Source: Streptomyces sp. AM 2-1-1 (GTDB taxonomy: Bacteria > Actinomycetota > Actinomycetes > Streptomycetales > Streptomycetaceae). From it: 64,000 nucleotides of DNA. Positions within the stretch are counted from its first letter, which is position 1. Every line of letters starts with the position of its first letter. The stretch is taken from contig NZ_CP119147.1 in the NCBI RefSeq assembly GCF_029167645.1, forward strand, positions 62,001-126,000, in the 5' to 3' direction. The translations under genes were made by a program, and so were the position numbers. This document shows positions 46,534 to 54,764 of this stretch, in pieces. Under the pieces are notes generated by a model. It saw nothing but the letters and a program-made list of their open reading frames with translations. It ran no database searches and was not told where the DNA came from.

Positions 46534-47190
46534 ATGCAGATCGGCATCATCGGTGCGGGCAATATCGGCGGCAATCTGACCCGTCGCCTGACCGCACTCG
46601 GCCACCGGGTGACCGTCGCCAACTCGCGCGGCCCCGAGACCCTCGACGCGCTCGTCGCGGAGACCGGTGCCACCGCGGCAACGGCCTCGGAGGCGGCACG
46701 CGACGCGCGGATCGTCGTGGTCACCGTGCCACTGAAGTCCGTCCCGGACCTGCCGTCCGGCTTTCTGGACCACGCGGCCGACGGCGCCGTGGTCATCGAC
46801 ACCGGCAACTACTACCCGCAGCGGGACGGCCGGATCGCGGAGATCGAGGACGGACTTCCGGAGAGCCGCTGGACGGAGAGCCGGATCGGCCACCCGGTGG
46901 TCAAGGCGTTCAACGGCACCTACGCCCAGGACATCCTGGACCGGGGCCGTCCGCAGGGCACGCCCGGCCGGCAGGCGCTCCCTGTCGCGGGGGACGACGC
47001 GGAGGCGAAGAGGGTCGTACGGGATCTCATCGACGAGCTGGGCTTCGACACGGTGGACGCCGGCGGCCTGGACGAATCGTGGCGCCAGCAGCCCGGCACA
47101 CCGGTGTACGGGAACAGGGGCGATCGCGAGACCATCCTCAAGGCCCTGGCCGCCGCCTCTCCCGAGCGCGCCCCGGAGTTCCGGGGCTGA
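46534..47190 (+). CDS. NADPH-dependent F420 reductase-like oxidoreductase
   Basis: This 218-residue protein opens with a tight Rossmann motif, MQIGIIGAGNIGGNLTRRL, and an NADP-type loop (VANSRGPETL). It continues with VVVTVPLKSVPDLP and VKAFNGTYAQDIL, as in F420:NADP oxidoreductases and related archaeal/actinobacterial NADP reductases. It likely moves hydride between NADPH and F420 or another cofactor. The ATG at 46534 has an AAGGA site. It is monocistronic and converges with the pentapeptide protein gene. Confidence 0.85.
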   Translation: MQIGIIGAGNIGGNLTRRLTALGHRVTVANSRGPETLDALVAETGATAATASEAARDARIVVVTVPLKSVPDLPSGFLDHAADGAVVIDTGNYYPQRDGRIAEIEDGLPESRWTESRIGHPVVKAFNGTYAQDILDRGRPQGTPGRQALPVAGDDAEAKRVVRDLIDELGFDTVDAGGLDESWRQQPGTPVYGNRGDRETILKALAAASPERAPEFRG

Positions 47191-47247
47191 GCCGTGCCCG
47201 CGCGGTCGCGGGTGACGCGAGGCCCCTGGCGCCGTTACGGCCCGGTC

Positions 47248-48096
47248 TCATGGGGCCCAGTGGGCGGGGCGGGTGAGCGACGGGGGGATCCTCGTCGCCC
47301 CGTCCCCCTGAGCCGCGTTGAGCTGGACCTGGGTCAAAAAGAGCGTGGTCGTCAGGTCGGCGCGTGCGAGGCGGGTGTCGCGGAAGTCCGCGCCGATCAC
47401 GTCCGCCAGCCGCAGGTCCGCGCCGGTGAGGTCGGCCGCGACCAGGCAGGCGCCCCGGAGTTCCGCGCCCCGCAGGTCCGCACCCCGGAGCCGGGCTCCG
47501 AAGAGGTCTCGGCGCCGGCGACCGGCCCCGGGACGCGCGGGCACGGTGGCGCGGACGAGAGCGCCGGCACGGCGCAGCAGGGGTGCGACCGTCTCCCGGT
47601 GCGCCTCCACGTCGTAGGCGGCGAGTTCCGCGGCGGGTCGCACGGTGAGGCGGTCGGTGGCCTCCAGGGCCAGGCGCAGTTCCTCGTGCACCGGCCCGGC
47701 GGCGGGGAGGGTCAGGGCCTCCGTCAGATGGGCCAGTATCTCGTGGAGTTGCCGCATCACCCGGAAGACCCGGAACATCTCGTCGGCGGATTCGGGACGG
47801 GAGCGCCAGTCCTGCCCCGCGTACACGCCCTGCGAGACCCTCTGGCCCGCACCGAAGCAGTCGTACACGGTGCATCCGGGGAATCCGGCGGGTCGCAGGC
47901 GCCGGTGGATTCCGCAGCGGAAGTCCTCCCGGAGGTGCGAGCACGGCTCGCCCGCTTCCTTGTCGGCCGCGAAGTCCGCGGACGCGACGAGGGTGAGGGC
48001 GACGCAGCAGAGTCCGAAGCAGGCGGCACAGTCGGCGCGCAAGGCGTGCGGCGCGCGGCCGGGAGCGGAGACGGGCGGTCGGACGGGCTGGGCCAT
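47248..48096 (-). CDS. pentapeptide-repeat protein with Cys-rich N-terminal domain
   Basis: This 282-residue protein is in two parts. Residues about 20-85 hold eight or more Cys, including CAACFGLCC, CSHLREDFRCGIH and PGCTVYDCFGAGQ, a pattern suited to binding metal. Residues about 200-260 form a pentapeptide helix (ARLRGADLRGAELRGACLVA, then DLTGADLRLADVIGADF) with A(D/N)LxG steps. Pentapeptide proteins can mimic DNA or act as scaffolds. I do not recognise an exact function. The start precedes the Cys-rich region with no alternative. It is monocistronic. Confidence 0.78.
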   Translation of the reverse strand: MAQPVRPPVSAPGRAPHALRADCAACFGLCCVALTLVASADFAADKEAGEPCSHLREDFRCGIHRRLRPAGFPGCTVYDCFGAGQRVSQGVYAGQDWRSRPESADEMFRVFRVMRQLHEILAHLTEALTLPAAGPVHEELRLALEATDRLTVRPAAELAAYDVEAHRETVAPLLRRAGALVRATVPARPGAGRRRRDLFGARLRGADLRGAELRGACLVAADLTGADLRLADVIGADFRDTRLARADLTTTLFLTQVQLNAAQGDGATRIPPSLTRPAHWAP

Positions 48097-48300
48097 GGTC
48101 GGTTTCCTAGGTGATCCTCATCGTGGGTGATGGCGCACGCAGGCTAGCCGCGCGTCTGTCGGCGTGTCACCGGGATTTGAGGCCGGCCGCTGCGCATCGG
48201 TTCCCGCCCCGTCGGCCGCCCGATCCCCGCGCCGGCACACTGTCAGCGCCGCACGGCACACTGGTCGTACGGGAACGGGGACGTGCGAACGGGGTGAGGG

Positions 48301-48795
48301 ATGACCGCCGCTGCGGAATCGGGGTTCGAACCGGCGACCGGGGACGGGCCGCCCCTGGCGGAGTCCGCCGCGCACGCCCGGGCCGCGGCGGTGGCCACCG
48401 CTCACGAGGGTCTGCTGCAGATCCGGCGCCTGACCAACACGGAACACCTCGACCCCGGGTCGTCGCCCGCGGCCTGGGAACTGGTGCGGCCGGTGCGGGC
48501 GGTGGCACTGGCGCTGGAGGCGGCCGGTGTGAGGCCGTCCGCGGTGCACCCCTCGGGGAAGCGGGCGTCGGCGGGGTACCGGGTCGGAGCGGGCGCCGGC
48601 CCGGGCACGGTGCGGGTGGAGTGGGTGGGCCCGCCCGGCAGCGGTGCGTCCCACGACGAGGAGGGAGAACTCACCCGGTGTGCGGACGTCCTGCGCGGGC
48701 TGGGGTGGACGGTCCTGCTCTACCGGGGCCCGCGGCGTCGCAGGTTCCTCGAGGTGGAGCCGCCGTCCGGTCTCCGGCGGGTGACCGGACGGTGA
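48301..48795 (+). CDS. hypothetical actinobacterial protein
   Basis: This 164-residue soluble protein has a helical N-terminal half (AESAAHARAAAVATAHEGLLQ) and a C-terminal alpha/beta half (VEWVGPPGSG, LGWTVLLYRGPRRRRFLEV). No motif is recognised. It is followed by a possible tiny coupled frame and by a 75-residue gene on the same strand, so it probably heads a small operon. Confidence 0.6.
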   Translation: MTAAAESGFEPATGDGPPLAESAAHARAAAVATAHEGLLQIRRLTNTEHLDPGSSPAAWELVRPVRAVALALEAAGVRPSAVHPSGKRASAGYRVGAGAGPGTVRVEWVGPPGSGASHDEEGELTRCADVLRGLGWTVLLYRGPRRRRFLEVEPPSGLRRVTGR

Positions 48796-48872
48796 CCGGT
48801 GCGGGTGGCCGTGACGCCGGGTCGCCGCCGTTGTCGGACCCGTGGGAGATGCTGAGGGACCGACACATCTGA
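48792..48872 (+). CDS. possible 26-residue coupled small ORF
   Basis: GTG at 48792 overlaps the previous stop as GTGA and opens 26 codons, VTGAGGRDAGSPPLSDPW, then EMLRDRHI and TGA. The next gene's ribosome site follows at once. The exact fit between two genes suggests translation, but the product is unknown and it may only be a coupling device. Confidence 0.35.
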   Translation: MTGAGGRDAGSPPLSDPWEMLRDRHI

Positions 48873-48887
48873 CCGGGAGAAGCTGAG

Positions 48888-49115
48888 ATGGAGAAGGACG
48901 AGCTCGCCGCGGCCCAGGCCTACGTCAGGCTGCTGGAGGCCACTCGGGCGGCGCTGACGGAGCCGGGGGACGCGCCGTTGCACCTGCCACTGCTCACCGC
49001 GCCCATGGAGGAGGCGGACCGGGCGCTGGGCGACGCGGACCTCCGCGGCAACGAGGAGCGGCTCTTCGCTCTCGTACGGGCACTGCGGCCACGCCTCTCC
49101 GCGAGCAGCCGGTGA
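48888..49115 (+). CDS. hypothetical helical small protein
   Basis: This 75-residue protein (MEKDELAAAQAYVRLLEATR at the start) is probably all-helical and acidic. GGGAGAAGCTGAG precedes its ATG. No family is recognised. It forms an operon with the 164-residue gene upstream and ends six bases before a strong hairpin. Confidence 0.6.
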   Translation: MEKDELAAAQAYVRLLEATRAALTEPGDAPLHLPLLTAPMEEADRALGDADLRGNEERLFALVRALRPRLSASSR

Positions 49116-49120
49116 GCCTC

Positions 49121-49152
49121 GCCGGGCGCCGCCGCGGCCGGCGGCGCCCGGC
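49121..49152. terminator. perfect 13-bp hairpin between convergent genes
   Basis: GCCGGGCGCCGCC and GGCGGCGCCCGGC are exact reverse complements with a 6-base loop. It lies between the rightward small gene and the leftward hydrolase and can terminate both. Confidence 0.8.
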
Positions 49153-49153
49153 G

Positions 49154-50224
49154 TCAGGCGTCGGGTCCGGTGGCGGCCAGCCCGAGCTCCCCTGCGCCGA
49201 GGGGCGCGAAGTACCGGGCCACGTCGGTCCCGCGCACCTCCCCGGGACGCGCCGGTGACCAGCGGGGAGCGTGGTCCTTGTCCACGATCCTGGCGCGCAC
49301 GCCCTCGACGAAGTCGGGGTGCGCGAAGGCGCGGGTGGAGACGCGGTAGTCCTGGTCGAGCGCCTCCTCCAGGCTCCGTGATGCCCGGGCGCGGCGCACG
49401 GCCTCCAGGGTGACCGCCAGCGCGGTCGGTGACAGGGTCAGGAGGTTCTGTGCCGTCTCCTTCGCCGCCGGGGCGCCGTGGTCCTGCAGGCGGTCCACGA
49501 TCTCCTCCACGCTGTCAGCGCTGTAGCAGGCGTCGATCCACTCGCGCGCTCCGTCGAGCTCCCCTGCCCCCGCGTCGGTGGCGTGGCTCCGGACGGTGCG
49601 CGCCACATCGGCGGGGGTCGCGCACCCGGCGAGCGCGGCGGTGAGGGCCGGGAGGTCCTCGGAGTGGACCCGGTGGTCGGCGAGGCCGCACAGCAGCGCG
49701 TCGGCCGCGCCGATCGACCGGCCGGTGAGCGCGAGGTGGGTGCCGAGCTCGCCGGGGGCCCGGGCGAGCAGGTGGGTGCCGCCGACGTCGGGCACGAAGC
49801 CGATGGCGGTCTCGGGCATGGCGACGCGTGAGCGTTCCGTCACGATGCGTACGCTCCCGTGGGCCGAGATGCCGACGCCGCCTCCCATCACGATGCCGTC
49901 CATGTAGGCGACGTACGGCTTCGGGAACCGGTGGATCCTGGCGTTGAGCCGGTATTCGTCGCGCCAGAAGTCCAGGGACGCGGTGCCGCCGGCCCGGGCG
50001 TCGTCGTGCAGGGCGCGGATGTCGCCGCCCGCGCAGAGACCGCGCGGTCCGGCGCCCGAGACGATCACCGCGGTGACCGCGTCGTCGCGCTCCGCGGCCA
50101 CGAGCGCCGCGCCGAGAGCCCGCACCGACGCGTGGTCCAGGGCGTTCAGCACCCGGGGCCTGTTGAGGGTGAGGTGGCGGACGTGGCCCTCGGTGTGCAC
50201 GAGGACGGGGGTGTCGTCGTTCAT
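49154..50224 (-). CDS. enoyl-CoA hydratase/isomerase family, 3-hydroxyisobutyryl-CoA hydrolase-like
   Basis: This 356-residue crotonase-fold protein is longer than ordinary enoyl-CoA hydratases and matches the HIBYL-CoA hydrolase group: LTLNRPRVLNALDHASVRAL, CAGGDIRAL, MDGIVMGGGVGISAHG, ETAIGFVPDVGGTHLLAR and DQDYRVSTRAFAHPDFVEGV. It would release 3-hydroxyisobutyrate from its CoA ester in valine degradation. ATG 50224 fits the family N terminus. Confidence 0.88.
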   Translation of the reverse strand: MNDDTPVLVHTEGHVRHLTLNRPRVLNALDHASVRALGAALVAAERDDAVTAVIVSGAGPRGLCAGGDIRALHDDARAGGTASLDFWRDEYRLNARIHRFPKPYVAYMDGIVMGGGVGISAHGSVRIVTERSRVAMPETAIGFVPDVGGTHLLARAPGELGTHLALTGRSIGAADALLCGLADHRVHSEDLPALTAALAGCATPADVARTVRSHATDAGAGELDGAREWIDACYSADSVEEIVDRLQDHGAPAAKETAQNLLTLSPTALAVTLEAVRRARASRSLEEALDQDYRVSTRAFAHPDFVEGVRARIVDKDHAPRWSPARPGEVRGTDVARYFAPLGAGELGLAATGPDA

Positions 50225-50449
50225 GGGTGCGCTCCGGTACGTGTTCCGCGGTGGTGCCGCGGGTGCGGACGATCGGTGCCCGTCATTCTGCGACCCCGTG
50301 TGCCTCCGCCCGCGCGCGGGGGCGGCCCCGCTCCCGGGGGCGTCGGCCGCCTTCTGTGGCACACCCACCGGACCGGCTCGACAATTGGACGACCAGGGTC
50401 TTGCCACGCAGCCCGTCGGGCCCGCCGCCGGACGACCTACGGAGCAGCG

Positions 50450-52561
50450 ATGAGTGAGTACGCAGAGTCAGCGGACGGAGCGTCCAAGCCGTCGCGTCCG
50501 TCCCGCCCGGGGCGCCACGGCGGGATCGGCACGATCCAGCGGCTGGCGATGAACCGGACCGGCAGCTTCGACTGGGACCTGGAGACCCGGACCATGAACG
50601 TGGACGCCGCCGGACTCGCGGTGTTCGGCGTGGACCCGGGGACGTTCGACGCGAGCTGTCCGGGGTCCCTCGTCGAGCTGCTCGACCCCGAGGAGCGGGA
50701 GCGGCTGAACCTGGCCGTCGACGAGGCCGTCTCCAGCGGCGCCCATTCGTACAGCGTGCACTTCCAGGTGCCGATGCCCGACGGTGAGAGGCAGTGGACG
50801 CATGCCCAGGCCCGGATCCTGCGGCATCCGGACGGTACGGTGCACCGGATCGTCGGCGTGGTGCGGGACGCGACGGCCGAGGTCGCGCACTCGGCGTTCG
50901 TACTGGATCTGGAGAAGAGCCGGGAGCGTCAGACGAGCATCGTCGAGCGGACGACCAGCGCCATGTCGCGGGCGGTGTCCGTGGACGACGTGACGGCGGC
51001 GCTGGCCGGGCCCGGCGGCACGGCGCGGCTGGGGTGCGAGGGGGTGACGCTCGGGCTGATGGAGAACGCGTCGCTGAACGTCGTCGCGGTGAGCGGACGG
51101 ACGCTGGAGGCGTTCGACGGGCTGGGGTCCGGTGGCCTCGACCGCAAGCTGCCGCTGGTCGACACCATCCTCAGCGGGCGGCCCCGGTTCATCACCTCCC
51201 CCGCCGACCTGGTCCGGCGTTATCCGGCGCTGAAGGCCCACGAGGAGCAGCTGGGGTTCTCCTCCGCCGCCTACCTGCCGCTCGTCGCCCAGGCGCGGTC
51301 GCTGGGCGGGCTGGCGATGTTCTACACGCGGCGGATGGCGTTCGACGCGGACGAGCGGATCCTCTGTCTGGGTCTCGCGGCCATCGTCGCGCAGAGTCTG
51401 CAGCGAGCGACCCTCTTCGACGAGGAGCGCGAGTTCGCGACCGGATTGCAGTCGGCGATGCTGCCGCGGCGGATCCAGGAAGTCGAGGGCGGCGAGATCG
51501 CGGTGCGCTACCACGCGGCGCGCGACGGGCGGCAGGTCGGCGGCGACTGGTACGACATGATCGCCCTGCCCAACGGGCGGTACGGCCTGGTGGTGGGAGA
51601 CGTGCAGGGTCACGACACCCACGCCGCGGCGATCATGGGGCAGCTCAGGATCGCGTTGCGGGCCTACGCCGCCGAGGGGCACCCGCCGGGGACGGTGCTG
51701 GCCCGTGCCTCGCGCTTCCTGGCCGAACTGGACACGGACCGTTTCGCCACCTGCACCTACGCGCAGGTCGATCTGGGGTCGGGTGCCCTGCGCGTGGCGC
51801 GCGCGGGTCACTTCGGGCCGCTCATCCGGCACACCGACGGGCGGGTCGGTGCTCCGCAGGTCCGCGGCGGGCTCCCGCTGGGGATCTCGACGTACTTCGG
51901 GAACGAGGAGTTCCCGGAGACGCGTCTCGACCTGGTGCCGGGCGAGACGTTCGTGCTGTTCACCGACGGACTGGTGGAGGAGCCGGGCGCCGACATCGAC
52001 AAGGGGGTGGAGGTACTGACGCAGGAGGTACGGGCGGGGCCGCCGGAGGCCGAGGCGCTCGCCGACCATCTCTCCCATCGGCTGTGGGAGCGCTGGGGTT
52101 CGGACGACGACGTCGCGCTGCTGGTGCTGCGGCGCAGTCCTGACGTGGGTTCTCCCCGCGCGCCCCGGCTGCACCAGTACATCCACCAGGCCGATCCCCA
52201 GGGCCTCTCGGACGCCCGTTCGATCGTGCGGCAGGCGCTGGCCGACTGGGACATGGCGGACTTCGCCGACGACGCCGAACTCGTCACCGGCGAACTCCTG
52301 GTCAATGTGCTCCTGCACACGGAGGGAGGGGCGGTGCTCACGGTCGAGGTGCTACCCGAACCCGTGCTCCGGATACGCCTGTCGGTGCAGGACCGCTCCA
52401 GCGCGTGGCCGCGCAGGCGCACTCCGGGAGAGACCTCCACCTCGGGCCGCGGACTGCTGTTGATGGACGCCGTCTCCCTGCGGTGGGGGATCGAGCCCCG
52501 GGGCGAGGGGAAGGCCGTGTGGTGCGAGCTGGGACCCGCCGCCCGGCCGGCCGCGGTCTGA
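50450..52561 (+). CDS. PAS-GAF-PP2C-HATPase signalling protein (SpoIIE phosphatase fused to RsbW-like kinase)
   Basis: This is a 703-residue multidomain protein. A PAS fold lies at about 35-140 (FDWDLETRTMNVDAAGLAVF), a GAF-like domain at about 160-320, and a SpoIIE-type PP2C phosphatase at about 345-560 (VGGDWYDMIALPNG, VGDVQGHDTHAAAIMGQLR, LFTDGLVEEPG, SDDDVALLVLR). A C-terminal anti-sigma-type ATPase lies at about 580-695 (DDAELVTGELLVNVLLHTEGG, STSGRGLLLMDAV). Such proteins integrate signals and act on STAS antagonists by opposing kinase and phosphatase activities. No membrane segment is present. ATG 50450 follows a GGAGC site. A lone STAS protein at 29872 and the phosphatase at 36181 are possible partners of the same type. 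Confidence 0.9.
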   Translation: MSEYAESADGASKPSRPSRPGRHGGIGTIQRLAMNRTGSFDWDLETRTMNVDAAGLAVFGVDPGTFDASCPGSLVELLDPEERERLNLAVDEAVSSGAHSYSVHFQVPMPDGERQWTHAQARILRHPDGTVHRIVGVVRDATAEVAHSAFVLDLEKSRERQTSIVERTTSAMSRAVSVDDVTAALAGPGGTARLGCEGVTLGLMENASLNVVAVSGRTLEAFDGLGSGGLDRKLPLVDTILSGRPRFITSPADLVRRYPALKAHEEQLGFSSAAYLPLVAQARSLGGLAMFYTRRMAFDADERILCLGLAAIVAQSLQRATLFDEEREFATGLQSAMLPRRIQEVEGGEIAVRYHAARDGRQVGGDWYDMIALPNGRYGLVVGDVQGHDTHAAAIMGQLRIALRAYAAEGHPPGTVLARASRFLAELDTDRFATCTYAQVDLGSGALRVARAGHFGPLIRHTDGRVGAPQVRGGLPLGISTYFGNEEFPETRLDLVPGETFVLFTDGLVEEPGADIDKGVEVLTQEVRAGPPEAEALADHLSHRLWERWGSDDDVALLVLRRSPDVGSPRAPRLHQYIHQADPQGLSDARSIVRQALADWDMADFADDAELVTGELLVNVLLHTEGGAVLTVEVLPEPVLRIRLSVQDRSSAWPRRRTPGETSTSGRGLLLMDAVSLRWGIEPRGEGKAVWCELGPAARPAAV

Positions 52562-52801
52562 GGCCTCTCTGCGTGTCACGGACGGGGCGACATGTCGGGG
52601 CATCGACCCCTTCGGGGCGGCCGGAAATTGGCTCGAAGCGCTCGGTGGTCGGCCCGTGGGCCGCTCTCCGTGCGCAGAGCACCGACGGAGGGTGATCGCC
52701 TCCGCCCCCGGGCTGCTTCCGGTCCCGCAGCAGGCGTCGCACGAGGCGTCCGGCCTGTCGCCCGCGCTCGGTCCCCGCGCCGGTCGGGCGCGCCGGCGGC
52801 T

Positions 52802-53206
52802 TCAGAAGGGGTACGTCTCCTCCTGCCGGACCGACACGCCGAGATGCTCGCCGACCCGGTTGACCAGGAGCGTCATCTCGTACGCCACGTGCCCGACATC
52901 GGCTTCCGCCGCGGTGAGCACGGAGAGACAGCTCCCGTCCCCGGCGGCGGTCACGAAGAGCAGCGCCTCGTCGAACTCCACCATCGTCTGCCGGGCCCTG
53001 CCCGCTTTGAAATGTCTCCCGGAGCCGCGTGCCAGGCTGTGCAGCCCGGAGGAGACGGCCGCCAGGTGCTCCGCGTCCTCGCGGGCGAGTCCCGTGCTGG
53101 CTCCGGTCACCAGACCGTCGTTCGAGAGCACCAGAGCGTGCAGTATGTGCTCCACCCTGTTGGTGAGATCGTCGAGAAGCCAGTCGAGTCCCCGGTCCAA
53201 CGCCAT
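52802..53206 (-). CDS. roadblock/LC7-domain protein (CvnB-like, second copy)
   Basis: This 134-residue roadblock/LC7 protein (LDWLLDDLTNRVEHILHALVLSNDGL, then VEFDEALLFVTAAGDGSCLSVL) is of the kind encoded as the second gene of Streptomyces conservons, where it modulates a small GTPase. It strongly resembles the CvnB-like protein at 58214-58648. It stands 596 bases from the conservon-type GTPase gene, with a PPOX-type gene on the other strand between them. It may be the GTPase partner after rearrangement. Confidence 0.85.
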   Translation of the reverse strand: MALDRGLDWLLDDLTNRVEHILHALVLSNDGLVTGASTGLAREDAEHLAAVSSGLHSLARGSGRHFKAGRARQTMVEFDEALLFVTAAGDGSCLSVLTAAEADVGHVAYEMTLLVNRVGEHLGVSVRQEETYPF

Positions 53207-53345
53207 GCGTGCCCTCCCCGTCGCCACTTCCCCGTGCCCCTCTTCGCGCGTAAGCCTCGCGCACACCTCCCTCCCGGGCAAGCGGCCCTCGGCTCCCGGG
53301 GCGTCGCTTCGCGCCACTCGCGCTCCGGCGGCGCAGGATGGGCCC

Positions 53346-53774
53346 ATGGCACACCACATGACCGAGGAAGAGTGGCGGGCGTTCCTCTCGGCGGGGACCC
53401 GCACCGGCAAGCTGGCCACCGTCCGGGCCGACGGGAGCCCGCACGTCGCGCCCGTCTGGTTCCTGCTCGACGGACCGGACCTCGTCTTCAACACCGGCAG
53501 GGACACGGTGAAGGGACGCAACCTCGTGCGGGACGGCCGGGTGGCCCTGTGCGTCGACGACGACCGGCCGCCGTTCTCGTTCGCCGTCGTCCAGGGGCGG
53601 GCCGACGTGAGCGAGGACCCCGGGGAACTGCTGACCTGGGCGACGCGGATCGCGGCCCGCTACATGGGGCAGGACGCGGCCGCGGAGTACGGCCGCCGCA
53701 ACGCGGTCCCGGGCGAACTGGTCGTACGCGTACGGATCGAGAAGGTGGTCGGGACGGCAGAGATCGCCGGCTGA
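53346..53774 (+). CDS. PPOX-class F420-dependent oxidoreductase-like protein
   Basis: This 142-residue split-barrel flavin/F420-binding protein (LATVRADGSPHVAPVWFLLDG, DTVKGRNLVRDGRVALCVDD, TWATRIAARYMG) has the length and motifs of actinobacterial TIGR03618-type PPOX proteins. It probably uses F420H2 to reduce a small substrate. It starts at ATG 53346. A palindrome follows and the conservon GTPase gene converges on it. Confidence 0.86.
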   Translation: MAHHMTEEEWRAFLSAGTRTGKLATVRADGSPHVAPVWFLLDGPDLVFNTGRDTVKGRNLVRDGRVALCVDDDRPPFSFAVVQGRADVSEDPGELLTWATRIAARYMGQDAAAEYGRRNAVPGELVVRVRIEKVVGTAEIAG

Positions 53775-53781
53775 GGGGACC

Positions 53782-53799
53782 GGGCCCCGGCCGGGGCCC
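53782..53799. terminator. 18-bp perfect palindrome between convergent genes
   Basis: GGGCCCCGGCCGGGGCCC reads the same on both strands and fills most of the 28-base convergent gap. It can fold in transcripts from either side. Confidence 0.6.
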
Positions 53800-53802
53800 T
53801 CC

Positions 53803-54492
53803 TCACCCCACGGAGTCGAGCAGCCGGGCGGTGTGCATCCGTCCGGCGTACTCGACCATCCGGATCAGGACCTCCTTGCCGGAAGCGCGGTCCCGCGCGT
53901 CGCACAGGACGACCGGCGTCCCGGGGTCGAGGTCGAGTGCGCGCGAGACGTCCTCCTCTCGGTAGGAGCGGGCCCCGGAGAAGCAGTTGACCGCGACGAC
54001 GAACGGGATGCGCCGGTGCTCGAAGTAGTCGACGGCGGGGAAGCAGTCCTCCAGGCGCCGGGTATCGGCGAGGACGACCGCCCCGAGCGCCCCTTGGGAG
54101 AGTTCGTCCCAGAGGAACCAGAACCGGTCCTGCCCCGGCGTTCCGAACAGGTAGAGGGAGAGCCCGGGACGGATGGTGATCCGGCCGAAGTCCATGGCCA
54201 CCGTGGTCGTGGTCTTGCGCTCCACGCCCTCGGTGTCGTCGACGCTCTGGCCGGCCTCGCTGAGCAGTTCCTCCGTGCGCAGGGGCCGGATCTCGCTGAC
54301 CGCTCCGACCATGGTGGTCTTGCCGACCCCGAACCCGCCGGCGACCAGGATCTTCAGCGCGAGGGCTGTGTTCTCGCCGTTCTCGCCGTTCTCGTTGTTC
54401 CCGCCGCTGTCGTCCCCCTCAGCGACCTCCCCGTCCGCCTCCGCCCCGTCACCGTCTCCACGGACCGCACCGCCTGCGTGCTCGGAGGCCAT
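53803..54492 (-). CDS. conservon-type small GTPase (CvnD-like), detached
   Basis: This 229-residue protein has a low-complexity acidic N terminus (about 1-40, Gly/Glu/Asn) and then a GTPase fold: P-loop GGFGVGKTTM, switch region in TTTTVAMDFGRI, and GTPGQDRFWFLWDELSQGA (the DxxG equivalent). The NKxD position reads VVAVNCF. CvnD proteins cycle with the CvnA kinase, CvnB roadblock and CvnC DUF742 proteins at the membrane. Normally the gene overlaps cvnC; here it is over 3 kb from the cvnABC-like genes, separated by a MarR/MmpL divergon. The acidic N-terminal extension is longer than usual. Confidence 0.88.
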   Translation of the reverse strand: MASEHAGGAVRGDGDGAEADGEVAEGDDSGGNNENGENGENTALALKILVAGGFGVGKTTMVGAVSEIRPLRTEELLSEAGQSVDDTEGVERKTTTTVAMDFGRITIRPGLSLYLFGTPGQDRFWFLWDELSQGALGAVVLADTRRLEDCFPAVDYFEHRRIPFVVAVNCFSGARSYREEDVSRALDLDPGTPVVLCDARDRASGKEVLIRMVEYAGRMHTARLLDSVG

Positions 54493-54764
54493 CGATCACT
54501 TCTCCCACCCATGAGCCCCGGGGTGCGCCCCGTGTACGGGCGCACCCCTGCGGGCTCGGTCGAGTTTCCCGGCACCGGGTGCCGGTCAGGTCCAGGCCAG
54601 CATGGCAACTCCGCCGGCCGGCCGAGGGGGCAATCGCAAATTGATCGCTGCGGCCGGAAGGTGGGCGGGGGATGTGCGTATCGCGCCATCAATCGAGCAC
54701 ATGGGGGCGGGGAGGGCGCTCCTTTGCGGCCCCTGTGGTCCGTACCAGCGACCGGGGGAAGGTC

